NCBI GenBank assembly: GCA_944380285.1
Contig: CALWGZ010000003.1
Coordinates: forward strand, 62,001-126,000
DNA length: 64,000 nucleotides
Origin: an uncultured Christensenellaceae bacterium
GTDB taxonomy: Bacteria > Bacillota > Clostridia > Christensenellales > UBA3700
Direction of reading: 5' to 3'
Shown here piece after piece: positions 26,702-36,636 of the stretch. The notes beneath the pieces were generated by a model. That model worked only from the letters and a program-made list of their open reading frames with translations. It did no database searches and was not told where the DNA came from. Numbering within the stretch: position 1 is the stretch's first letter; every line of letters begins with the position of its first letter. The translations under genes and the position numbers were made by a program.

Positions 26702-27175
26702 TCACTTTTTGTCGTTGCCGTGCTTATGCTTGACGATCTCGTTTATCTCGCTGAGCCAGCTGTTGATGTCCTTGAACTGCCTGTGAACGGCGGCAAAACG
26801 AACGTATGCGACGTCGTCGATATCCTTCAAGCCCTCCATGACGAGGTCGCCGATCAATGTCGACGTGACCTCTTGTTCGAGCCTGTTGGCAAGTTGTTTT
26901 TCGATGTCGGAGACCAATTTGTCGATCTGCTGCATGGAGACAGGACGCTTGTCGCACGCCTTTACGATGCCGTTTTTTAGCTTCTGAGGTGAAAAAATCT
27001 GTCGGCAACCCGACTTTTTGATGACCATGATGGGCGCGGTTTCGATCGTCTCATAGGTCGTAAACCTCTTGCCGCAATTCATGCATTCGCGTCTGCGCCT
27101 GATCGAGGTGCCGTCCTCATTGACCCTGCTGTCGATGACTTTGCTGTCCATACAGCCGCAATAGATACACTTCAT
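26702..27175 (-). CDS. nrdR: Transcriptional repressor NrdR
   Basis: ATP/dATP-sensing repressor of ribonucleotide reductase genes. 157 aa: N-terminal zinc ribbon with Cys3, Cys6, Cys31, Cys34, then an ATP-cone domain (about 49-139). GGAGG lies 4 nt upstream of ATG 27175. It has its own strong promoter and a terminator on each side, so it is monocistronic, apart from read-through into the transporter. No nrd genes or NrdR boxes were seen here. Confidence 0.97.
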   Translation of the reverse strand: MKCIYCGCMDSKVIDSRVNEDGTSIRRRRECMNCGKRFTTYETIETAPIMVIKKSGCRQIFSPQKLKNGIVKACDKRPVSMQQIDKLVSDIEKQLANRLEQEVTSTLIGDLVMEGLKDIDDVAYVRFAAVHRQFKDINSWLSEINEIVKHKHGNDKK

Positions 27176-27193
27176 AGTTCCTCCTTTGCTTCA

Positions 27194-27222
27194 ATTATAC
27201 TACATCTTGGACGCGTTTGCAA
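27194..27222 (-). promoter_or_regulatory. Promoter of nrdR
   Basis: TTGCAA (27217-27222), 17 bp spacer, TATAAT (27194-27199) on the minus strand. Start site about 12 nt downstream of the -10's edge gives a short leader with GGAGG. Confidence 0.8.
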
Positions 27223-27231
27223 AGCTATATT

Positions 27232-27261
27232 GCAAAAACCGCAATATTTTGCGGTTTTTGC
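27232..27261. other. Long AT-tailed hairpin between sigG and nrdR
   Basis: GCAAAAACCGC and its complement GCGGTTTTTGC form an 11-bp stem around an 8-base AT loop. Each arm carries a 5-base A or T run, so it may act as a second, bidirectional terminator just upstream of the nrdR promoter. Confidence 0.5.
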
Positions 27262-27291
27262 TTCGAAGCGATCAAGCCGAACGCCGTACAC

Positions 27292-27316
27292 AAAAAAATT
27301 GCGGCAAATGCCGCAA
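27292..27316 (-). terminator. Terminator after sigG
   Basis: TTGCGGC/GCCGCAA stem (27299-27316) followed on the minus strand by seven Ts. Confidence 0.85.
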
Positions 27317-27319
27317 TTT

Positions 27320-28087
27320 TCAAAATTTATTTTTGATCTTGGCGAGCGCCGACTTTTCCAATCGACTGACCTGAGCCTGCGATATGCCCGTTTCGCGCGA
27401 GATCTCCGTCTGCGTCTTGCCGAGGAAGTATCGCAATTTAATGACATTTCGCTCGCGGTCGGGCAATTCCCTTATCGCCTCTTTGAGGCAGATGTTGTCG
27501 TTCCAATTGTCGGCGGTGTTCTTGTCGTCGCCTATCCTGTCTTCGAGCGAAAGTCCGTCGTCGCTGTCGCCGAACACATTGTCTTGCAGATATACCGGCT
27601 CGCTGACCGCGTCAAGCGCGCACACGACCTCTTTGAGAGGAATATCGATCTCGGCGGCGATCTCCGTTTCGGTGGGGACCCTGCCGCGCTCCCCCTCCAA
27701 GATCTCCTTTGCGTGCAGCGCCTTGTACGCGATGTCGCGCATACTTCGACTGACCTTGATGCCCGAAGAATCCTTCAAAAAGCGCTTGATCTCACCTATG
27801 ATCATCGGCACCGCATAGGTCGAAAACGCGACGTTGAAGCGAGTGTCGAAGTTTTCGACCGCCTTCATCAACCCGACCATCCCCACTTGAAAGAGATCGT
27901 CGCTGTTGTTGCGGTTGCGGAATCGCTGAACGAGCGACAGCACGAGCCGCACATTGCCCATCGCCAATCTTTCGCGCGCAGCCTCGTCGCCCGCTTTGCT
28001 GAGTTCGAGCAGCCGCCTCGTCTCCTCGCGCCCGAGCTTTGGCAAAGAGCCCGTGTCCACTCCGCATATCGTCACTTTGTGGTTCAT
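27320..28087 (-). CDS. sigG: RNA polymerase sigma-G factor (late forespore)
   Basis: Late forespore sigma factor. 255 aa. The N-terminus (MNHKVTICGVDTGSLPKL) matches the sigma-G-specific CGVDT motif; region 2 (DDLFQVGMVGLMKAVENFD, FSTYAVPMIIGEIKRFL) and the region 4 helix-turn-helix (TQTEISRETGISQAQVSRLE) follow. ATG 28087 has AGGAGG 5 nt upstream; a GTG two codons earlier overlaps the site. Unlike in Bacillus it is not next to sigE/spoIIGA within this window; it sits alone between terminators. Confidence 0.96.
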   Translation of the reverse strand: MNHKVTICGVDTGSLPKLGREETRRLLELSKAGDEAARERLAMGNVRLVLSLVQRFRNRNNSDDLFQVGMVGLMKAVENFDTRFNVAFSTYAVPMIIGEIKRFLKDSSGIKVSRSMRDIAYKALHAKEILEGERGRVPTETEIAAEIDIPLKEVVCALDAVSEPVYLQDNVFGDSDDGLSLEDRIGDDKNTADNWNDNICLKEAIRELPDRERNVIKLRYFLGKTQTEISRETGISQAQVSRLEKSALAKIKNKF

Positions 28088-28149
28088 AAGCACCTCCTAT
28101 GTAACGAGCGGACTTACCGATATTGTGGACTTAAATCAAAAATATATAC

Positions 28150-28174
28150 AAAAAGCGGACCCTTTCGGATCCGC
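28150..28174 (-). terminator. Terminator of the carboxyltransferase/Na+-pump operon
   Basis: 8-bp stem GCGGATCC/GGGTCCGC (one T-G pair) with a GAAA loop, then five Ts on the minus strand, after the oadA-like gene and before sigG. Confidence 0.85.
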
Positions 28175-28194
28175 CTTTGCATTTTGATATTGCG

Positions 28195-29592
28195 TCAAAC
28201 CGGCTGAATGCCGTTCTTGACGTCGCCGACGAGAGTGTCGACCTTGCGCTCGTTCGCCTGTCTGTACTTGAAGTAGTTGAGCGCGACTTGGGGGAACAGC
28301 GCGTAGGACAGCACGTCCTCCTCCTGCTCGATGTATTGCTTGATCTCTTCGCGATACTTGGCAAGCTCGGGCTTGATGAGGTCGGCGGGACGGCAAGTGA
28401 TGGGCTTTTCGTCGCCGAGCACCTTTTTGACGACATCCGCATTGGGCTTCGCCGGGAGTCTGCCGTACTCGCCGCGGAGCACGCCCTTTGTCTCGGCGGA
28501 GACCATCTTGTATCTCTCGCCGCTGACGACGTTGAACACCGCCTGCGTGCCGACTATCTGGCTGGTCGGGGTGACGAGCGGCGGATAGCCGAGATCCTTG
28601 CGCACATTGGGCACTTCGGCAAGCACTTCTTCGTACTTGTCGAGCGCGCCGAGCGATTTGAGCTGTCCGACGAGGTTGGAGAGCATGCCGCCCGGGACTT
28701 GGTAGATGAGCGCCTTGACGTCCGTCTTGAGCGATTTGTCCGTGAGCCAACCGTCCTTTTTGAGGCGATCGGCGACGTCGACGAAGTGCTTGTTGATGTC
28801 GCTGAGCAGTTTGAGGTCGAGTCCGGTGTCGTACTCAGTGCCCTGCAAGGTCGCAACCATCGGTTCGGTCGCGGGCTGAGAGGTGCCGTTGCCGAGCGCG
28901 GACAGCGCGCAGTCGATGATGTCTACGCCCGCCTCGATCGCCTTGAGATAGGTCATGCTGCCGACGCCCGAGGTCTGGTGGGTATGCAGGTGGATGGGGA
29001 CCTTTACGACCTTCTTGATGCCCTTGACGAGCTCATATGCGACGTACGGGACCAAGATGCCAGCCATATCCTTGATGCAGATGACGTCGGCGCCCATGTC
29101 TTCAAGCTCCTTGGCGAGCTTGATGAAGTACTCGGTCGTATGTACGGGGCTGGTCGTATAGCAGATCGTCGCCTCGCAGATGCCCTTGTACTTTTTGCAG
29201 CTCTCCATAGCCTTGCGCATATTGCGGGTGTCGTTGAGCGCGTCGAAAATGCGGATGATATCGATGCCGTTCTCGATGGACTTCTTGACGAATTCCTCGA
29301 CGACGTCGTCGGCGTAGTGCTTGTAGCCGAGAATGTTCTGCCCTCTCAAAAGCATTTGCAGTTTGGTGTTGGGCATCGCTTTGCGCAATTTGCGCAGCCT
29401 CTCCCACGGATCCTCATTGAGGAAGCGCAGGCAGGAGTCGAACGTCGCGCCGCCCCAGCACTCGATCGAATAGTAACCGACCTTGTCGAGTTTGTCGGCG
29501 ACGGGGAGCATCTCGTCCAATCTCATGCGCGTAGCCGCCTGAGATTGGTGAGCGTCTCTCAAAATTGTTTCGGTAATTTGAACTTTTGCCAT
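28195..29592 (-). CDS. oadA: Oxaloacetate decarboxylase alpha / transcarboxylase 5S-type subunit
   Basis: Biotin-dependent carboxyltransferase of the HMGL-like TIM-barrel family, moving CO2 between oxaloacetate/pyruvate and carboxybiotin. 465 aa: barrel (RDAHQSQAATRMR, with metal-binding HLHTHQTSG) and the PYC_OADA domain (from about 290), but no C-terminal biotin domain; biotin is carried by a separate protein in the operon. Last gene before the terminator. 5S subunits of propionibacterial transcarboxylase have the same layout. Confidence 0.93.
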   Translation of the reverse strand: MAKVQITETILRDAHQSQAATRMRLDEMLPVADKLDKVGYYSIECWGGATFDSCLRFLNEDPWERLRKLRKAMPNTKLQMLLRGQNILGYKHYADDVVEEFVKKSIENGIDIIRIFDALNDTRNMRKAMESCKKYKGICEATICYTTSPVHTTEYFIKLAKELEDMGADVICIKDMAGILVPYVAYELVKGIKKVVKVPIHLHTHQTSGVGSMTYLKAIEAGVDIIDCALSALGNGTSQPATEPMVATLQGTEYDTGLDLKLLSDINKHFVDVADRLKKDGWLTDKSLKTDVKALIYQVPGGMLSNLVGQLKSLGALDKYEEVLAEVPNVRKDLGYPPLVTPTSQIVGTQAVFNVVSGERYKMVSAETKGVLRGEYGRLPAKPNADVVKKVLGDEKPITCRPADLIKPELAKYREEIKQYIEQEEDVLSYALFPQVALNYFKYRQANERKVDTLVGDVKNGIQPV

Positions 29593-29609
29593 GATTTATA
29601 CCTCGTATG

Positions 29610-31139
29610 TTATGCGACGCCGAACACGGACAGCAATACGCCTGCCGCGACGGCACTGCCGATGACGCCTGCGACGTTGGGGCCCATAGCGTGCATGAGC
29701 AGATAGTTTTGCGGATTCTCTTCTTGACCGACGTTGTGCGAGATCCTCGCCGCCATCGGGACTGCGGAGACGCCCGCCGAACCGATGAGAGGATTGACCT
29801 TGCCCTTGCTGGTCAGATACATCAGCTTGCCGATCAACAGACCGCCGAGCGTGCCGAACGAGAACGCGACGATGCCTATGACCAAGATCTTGAGCGTCTG
29901 CAAATTGAGGAAGACGTCCGCAGTCGCCTTGGTGCCGACGAGCACGCCAAGCAAGATCGTGATGATGTTGATGAGCTCGTTCTTTGCGGTGTTGGTCAAT
30001 CTCGGGACGACCTCGGACTCCTTGAACAGGTTACCGAGCATCAACATGCCGAGAAGCGGGACCGCGCTGGGCAGGATGACGCCGACAATGAGCGTGACCG
30101 CGAGCGGGAACACGACCTTTTCCGTCTTGGAGACGGGGCGGAGCTGCTCCATGACGACAGCCCTCTCCTTCTTGGTCGTGACCAGCTTCATGATGGGCGG
30201 CTGGATCAGCTTGATCAAAGCCATGTACGAATATGCCGCGACGGCTATCGAAGGCAGCAGGTGCGCCGCAAGTTTGACGGTGACATAGATCGCCGTAGGT
30301 CCGTCCGCGCCGCCGATGATCGCGATCGCCGCAGCCTCTTCGCCGGTGAAACCGATGTTGATCGCAACGATGAACGTGATGAAGATGCCCAGCTGTGCCG
30401 CCGCGCCCATGAGCAAGCTCTTGGGGTTGGCGATGAGCGGACCGAAGTCTGTCATTGCGCCGATGCCGAGGAAGATGAGCGGCGGATAGATGACCCAATC
30501 GACGCCCTTGTACAAGTAGTAGAACAGACCGTAGTCCGCGACGACCTCCTTGCTGTATGCATAATTGGGGCTGATCTCTGCGACCTTCGCGCAGATCGCC
30601 GCCAACTTGTCGGGCAGACTGACCATGTCGACTTCGCCGGCGGTCTGATAGACGATGCCGAACATTTGATTGAGCTCGTTGATCGTGCCGGAGATGGGCG
30701 ACGCATACGCGTATTGATAGGTCTCCGCGATCTTGGCTGTCACCGCCTGCAATTGCTGCGAAACGGTCATTTCGTCCGCAAGCACTATACCCAGCTTTTC
30801 GGCAAGCTGCGGCAAAGTGCCGGCAAACAGTTCTTCGCCGGTGTTGAAGAACATGTACATTTGATCGCCGTCGACCGTGAAGTTGTAGCCGTATGTTCCG
30901 TACAGAATGTTGTAGGTGCCAGGAATGTTGATGATGAACATACCGAAACCTATCGCGAGCAGCAGGTTGGGCTCAAACTCCTTGTACACCGCCAGGTAGA
31001 TGAGCACGCACGCGATGACGAGCATGATCAAGTTCTGCCAAAGCGGAGTCAGCGAGGTCATGAAGCCCGTGCTGTTCCACAAATTCTGTAAGGAATCTAC
31101 AAAGTCGAGCGACAATATTGTAGATGAAAATCCCAACAT
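29610..31139 (-). CDS. oadB: Na+-pumping decarboxylase beta subunit (OadB/MmdB/GcdB family) with a periplasmic-loop insertion
   Basis: Membrane subunit that decarboxylates carboxybiotin and exports Na+. 509 aa against a usual 370-430. The conserved core is present (PPLIFLGIGAMTDFGPLI, the IGGADGPTAIY ion-binding motif, and the C-terminal MAARISHNVGQ). The excess is a segment of about 100 residues (about 85-195) between the second membrane helix and the YKGVDWVIYPP helix, rich in soluble-type sequence. GAGGTGG precedes ATG 31139. In the same operon as OadG, the biotin carrier and two carboxyltransferases. Confidence 0.93.
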   Translation of the reverse strand: MLGFSSTILSLDFVDSLQNLWNSTGFMTSLTPLWQNLIMLVIACVLIYLAVYKEFEPNLLLAIGFGMFIINIPGTYNILYGTYGYNFTVDGDQMYMFFNTGEELFAGTLPQLAEKLGIVLADEMTVSQQLQAVTAKIAETYQYAYASPISGTINELNQMFGIVYQTAGEVDMVSLPDKLAAICAKVAEISPNYAYSKEVVADYGLFYYLYKGVDWVIYPPLIFLGIGAMTDFGPLIANPKSLLMGAAAQLGIFITFIVAINIGFTGEEAAAIAIIGGADGPTAIYVTVKLAAHLLPSIAVAAYSYMALIKLIQPPIMKLVTTKKERAVVMEQLRPVSKTEKVVFPLAVTLIVGVILPSAVPLLGMLMLGNLFKESEVVPRLTNTAKNELINIITILLGVLVGTKATADVFLNLQTLKILVIGIVAFSFGTLGGLLIGKLMYLTSKGKVNPLIGSAGVSAVPMAARISHNVGQEENPQNYLLMHAMGPNVAGVIGSAVAAGVLLSVFGVA

Positions 31140-31151
31140 TATGCCACCTCT

Positions 31152-31547
31152 TTATGCGATCGTGCAGAGGACGGTACCGGTATCGATGTTAGCGCCTTCG
31201 TTGACGCTGTATGTGATCACGCCGTCTTTGGGGGCGACGATCGGGGTGTCCATCTTCATAGCCTCGAGGATGACGACCGTGTCGTTCTTCTTGACGGTTG
31301 CGCCGTTGGAGAAGCACAGCTTCTTGACGAGTCCGGGCATCTGAGTCTTGACCGGGTCGCCTGCGCCTGCCGCCTTGGGAGCAGCCGGAGCTGCGGGAGC
31401 CGCGGGAGCGGGAGCCGCTTTGGGTGCGGCGACGGGCGCCGGAGCGGGAGCCGCGGGGGCTGCGGGCGCTTCATAGACGGGAGCGCCGATCTCCTCTACT
31501 TCTACGGCATAGGTCTTGCCGTTGACATTGACATTGAATTTACGCAT
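31152..31547 (-). CDS. Biotin carboxyl carrier protein
   Basis: 131 aa biotinyl protein. Short N-terminal strand segment, then a long flexible Ala/Pro linker (about 25-65), then the biotinyl-lipoyl domain with the biotinylation site EAMKMD, Lys98. It would swing carboxybiotin between the carboxyltransferases and OadB. GAGAGGAA lies before ATG 31547. Small size and linker fit the gamma-type carrier of MMD/GCD complexes. Confidence 0.95.
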   Translation of the reverse strand: MRKFNVNVNGKTYAVEVEEIGAPVYEAPAAPAAPAPAPVAAPKAAPAPAAPAAPAAPKAAGAGDPVKTQMPGLVKKLCFSNGATVKKNDTVVILEAMKMDTPIVAPKDGVITYSVNEGANIDTGTVLCTIA

Positions 31548-31559
31548 GATCTTTTCCTC

Positions 31560-32024
31560 TCATTTGATTTCTTTTATGGAGCGCACCCTGAACGGGAGAT
31601 CGCTCATTTCGACGGGTTGACCGCCGCAGTAATACGCCATCAGCGCCGCGGTGATGACCGCGACAACCTCGTCTTCTTCCTCTTCCGCGCGCTGCTGCTC
31701 CGGGGCGGCGACGGCGGCTTGTTCCGCCTCGCGCTTTTCGGTCTCGATGTGCTCGACCGCCTTCTTCTTGGCGACCTTTTCGGGCAAAGCGATCAGATAT
31801 TCGACGAGCTTGATGCACCCTATCAACAGGAACAGCACGATGAACACCATCGCAAGCCCCAGGATGAACACCTGTATGCCCGTCCACAATCTCTCGCCCG
31901 TACCCATGCCGGCGATGCCCAGCTTGTCGGGGTTCGGATCCTCGACATCGCAGGCGGTCGCGAATGCAAGCACGAAGATGACCGACAGCAGCGTCAGAAG
32001 TATCAACGCAACTCTCTTTTTCAT
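31560..32024 (-). CDS. oadG: OadG-family subunit of the Na+-pumping decarboxylase
   Basis: 154 aa: a first hydrophobic segment ending in a Cys (FATACDVED, possibly a signal peptide or lipobox), a second membrane helix (about 48-72, the OadG-type GIQVFILGLAMVFIVLF), an acidic coiled linker, and a C-terminal IITAALM-like segment with a VRSIKEIK end. OadG holds the alpha and beta subunits together and can bind zinc. Ribosome site GGAGAGG. Confidence 0.88.
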   Translation of the reverse strand: MKKRVALILLTLLSVIFVLAFATACDVEDPNPDKLGIAGMGTGERLWTGIQVFILGLAMVFIVLFLLIGCIKLVEYLIALPEKVAKKKAVEHIETEKREAEQAAVAAPEQQRAEEEEDEVVAVITAALMAYYCGGQPVEMSDLPFRVRSIKEIK

Positions 32025-32034
32025 ATCCTCTCCG

Positions 32035-33441
32035 TCAGATGCCCTTGAGCATCAAAAGCGCCGAAGCGATGTAGGGTCTGAGGTTCTTCGCCTCGACGAC
32101 GTTGTCGACATAGCCCTCCTGCGCGGCGATCATGGGATCGGCGGCGAGTTTTGCATAGCTGTCGGCAAGTTTCGCCCTCGCCTTGTAGAGGTCTTTGCCC
32201 TTTTCGGCGGAGAGTTGATCCGCCATCAAAACGTCTACCGCGGCGTCGGGAGCGATGGGGCTGACGCACGCCTTGTCGGTCGCCAACGTGTAGTCGAAAC
32301 CGATACCCTTGCTCATCAAAGCCGAGTAGGCAGCGCCGACAGCTTTGCCTGTCGCAACGCCGATCTTGTCGATCGAACTCGACGCGATCGCAGCGAACAA
32401 TTCCGCGGCGACCTTTGCCGCGCCCGCCTTCTCCTGCTCGACGGTGGTGTTGAAACCGAGACTGTCGACCAATGTGATCAAAGGCATGTCGTACGCCTCG
32501 AGCTTGTCGACGAAAGCGGCGATCTTGCGCGCGCCGTCGAGGGAGATGTAGCCCTTTCCGACCGAAGAGTCGGTCGCGACCACGCCGACCGCGATGCCGT
32601 TGACCGACGCGAGCGCGCAAACGACGTCCTTCGCCCAATCGGAGCAATATTCGACGACCTTGCCGTCATCGACGATCGCCTTGACGGCGTCAGACGCGGG
32701 CAAGCCCTTGTCGAGAGCGGAAGCGACCCTGTTGGGATCGTCCTTTGTTTCGACCTCGCCCAAAAGCAGATCGGTCAAAGCGGTCAATTGCTTTTTGAGA
32801 TCGGCTTCGCTCTTGTAGCTGAATTGCGCGATGTCCGCGCCGCCCTTGTGAGCGTCATACCCGAGCAGCTTGTTGAGCGCGGGGAATTCCTTTTGAGTGG
32901 ACGCCAAATACATCGGCGAATCGAGCGACAGCACCGCGTCCTTGGACATGAACGCAAAGTCCGCCATCGCGACGAAAGCCGACATCATGCCGACCGCGTT
33001 GCCCTTGACGACGCAGAAGTGCGGGACCTGTCCCGAAACGATCGCCGCCTCGGCGAGCACCTCGGCATAGCCTTCGAGCACTCCTACTCCCTCGCCGACC
33101 CTCGCGCCTCCGCAATCGATGACGGAAATGAGCGGCGTGCCCGTCTTGACGGCGCGTCTCATGCACTTGACGATCTTGTCCGCATGAGCCTTGCCCAAGC
33201 TGCCTTTGAGCACTTCCGCATTCTGCGCGAAGATATGGACGGGCTTGCCGCCGAGCGTTGCATAGCCGGTGACCACGCCTTCTCCCAAAGCTGCGGCGGC
33301 GTCTTCGAAAGTCTTGCCTGTGACGAACGCGTCCGTCTCGACGAAACTCGACTTGTCGCAGATCGAATCGATGAATTTCTTCACCGACGCGGTCGCTTTG
33401 CCGATCGCTTCGGAGCTGACAATGAGTTTGCCTATCTCCAT
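32035..33441 (-). CDS. Acyl-CoA carboxyltransferase (MmdA/PccB/12S-type)
   Basis: Crotonase-fold carboxyltransferase that moves CO2 between an acyl-CoA (methylmalonyl-CoA type) and biotin. 468 aa, a little shorter than the usual 510; the two half-domains are recognisable (VIDCGGARVGEGVGVLEGYAEVL with NAVGMM in the N-half; LVDSLGF and GKAVGAAY in the C-half). The substrate cannot be read off; methylmalonyl-CoA, malonyl-CoA or glutaconyl-CoA are options. First gene of the operon, GGAGG 6 nt before the ATG at 33441. Confidence 0.85.
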   Translation of the reverse strand: MEIGKLIVSSEAIGKATASVKKFIDSICDKSSFVETDAFVTGKTFEDAAAALGEGVVTGYATLGGKPVHIFAQNAEVLKGSLGKAHADKIVKCMRRAVKTGTPLISVIDCGGARVGEGVGVLEGYAEVLAEAAIVSGQVPHFCVVKGNAVGMMSAFVAMADFAFMSKDAVLSLDSPMYLASTQKEFPALNKLLGYDAHKGGADIAQFSYKSEADLKKQLTALTDLLLGEVETKDDPNRVASALDKGLPASDAVKAIVDDGKVVEYCSDWAKDVVCALASVNGIAVGVVATDSSVGKGYISLDGARKIAAFVDKLEAYDMPLITLVDSLGFNTTVEQEKAGAAKVAAELFAAIASSSIDKIGVATGKAVGAAYSALMSKGIGFDYTLATDKACVSPIAPDAAVDVLMADQLSAEKGKDLYKARAKLADSYAKLAADPMIAAQEGYVDNVVEAKNLRPYIASALLMLKGI

Positions 33442-33454
33442 ATAAATCCTCCGT

Positions 33455-33472
33455 GTGCGCCCGCGGGCGCAC
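33455..33472. promoter_or_regulatory. Perfect 18-bp GC palindrome in the carboxyltransferase leader
   Basis: GTGCGCCC-GC-GGGCGCAC reads identically on both strands. It lies between the start site and the ribosome-binding site of the operon, ending 3 nt short of GGAGG. It could be an operator or form a leader hairpin that affects translation. Confidence 0.55.
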
Positions 33473-33500
33473 TAAAATTATCTTATTTTACACCAATAGC

Positions 33501-33530
33501 ATTATAGCTTAATAAGGCTACACTTTGCAA
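33501..33530 (-). promoter_or_regulatory. Promoter of the carboxyltransferase/Na+-pump operon
   Basis: TTGCAA (33525-33530), 18 bp spacer, TATAAT (33501-33506) on the minus strand; leader about 50 nt. The rest of the gap to engB (33531-33754) shows no supported gene. Confidence 0.8.
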
Positions 33531-33754
33531 GCGAAAAGCACCAAAATTCGGCGAAGATTGATTATTTTTTAACGATCGAAAAGCATGCCTGTCTCAAATA
33601 CCGATCGCGACCGATTCCGAGGTCTTCCGGCACTCGACGCAGGAAAAGAACGGACTCAAACAAATATGTCGGCGTCCGCAACGGGCGATACGCCGACTTT
33701 CAAATGTGAAACAGTCATAATGTGTCAAAATACGCGTTTTTGCGACATTTTGCA

Positions 33755-34354
33755 CTACTCCTCAGCGGGCGGGGCGAGCATGATGTCAAGCCGCGCGAGC
33801 ACCGCGTCCAATCCCGTCTTTGCAGAGGATGACGTGGGCGTGATGTCCGCCCTTCCCATCGCGAACGCATTGGCGATCACGGACAGCTGTCTGTTCAGCT
33901 GCGCGCGAGACAATTTGTCCGCCTTTGTCGCGACGACAAAGAACGGGATGCGGTTATGATGCAGATACGCGACCATCTGCCTGTCGAGCGCGGTCGGTGT
34001 GTGACGGCAGTCGACGAGCACCAACACGCATTTGAGCAGCTCGTCGGAAGACAGATAGCCGTCTATCATTCCCGCCCATCTCGCCTTTTCGGCGTCGCTC
34101 GCCTTGGCAAAACCGTAACCGGGCAAGTCGACGAGATAGAACTCGCCGCCGTTGACCTCGAAGAAATTGAGCAATTTGGTCTTGCCCGGCGTAGACGACG
34201 TCTTGGCAAGCCCGCCTCTGTTGGCAAAATAGTTGATGAACGAGCTCTTCCCCACGTTCGACCTGCCGGCGACGGCTACCCTCGGTATCGCCTTGATCGC
34301 CTCGGGCGAAAAAGTCGCCATCGACGTAGTGAACTCTGTACGCGCGATCTTCAT
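33755..34354 (-). CDS. engB: Ribosome biogenesis GTPase YsxC/EngB
   Basis: Essential GTPase for 50S assembly. 199 aa with G1 GRSNVGKSS, G2 STPGKT, G3 DLPGYGFA, G4 TKADKLS. ATG 34354 is one base after the lon stop; the site GGAGAT lies in the end of lon. Downstream of lon is the usual Firmicutes place. Confidence 0.97.
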   Translation of the reverse strand: MKIARTEFTTSMATFSPEAIKAIPRVAVAGRSNVGKSSFINYFANRGGLAKTSSTPGKTKLLNFFEVNGGEFYLVDLPGYGFAKASDAEKARWAGMIDGYLSSDELLKCVLVLVDCRHTPTALDRQMVAYLHHNRIPFFVVATKADKLSRAQLNRQLSVIANAFAMGRADITPTSSSAKTGLDAVLARLDIMLAPPAEE

Positions 34355-34355
34355 G

Positions 34356-36584
<2,229 letters not shown>

Positions 36585-36607
36585 ATTTTTATCCTATAAA
36601 TAGAATT

Positions 36608-36630
36608 GCGGACGGCGTCGCGCCGTCCGC
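36608..36630 (-). other. Strong hairpin between clpX and lon without U-tract
   Basis: Perfect 10-bp stem GCGGACGGCG/CGCCGTCCGC with a 3-base loop, followed on the minus strand by AATTCTATTT. Lacks a clean T run, so probably a partial terminator or mRNA-processing/stability element separating clpX from lon. Confidence 0.6.
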
Positions 36631-36636
36631 TCACCG

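Noticed and set aside
28177..29706. 509-codon plus-strand frame over oadA
   Set aside because: Antisense shadow of OadA; no family features and no ribosome site.
33585..33959. 124-codon plus-strand frame before and over engB
   Set aside because: Half of it is antisense to engB and it has no Shine-Dalgarno or domain.
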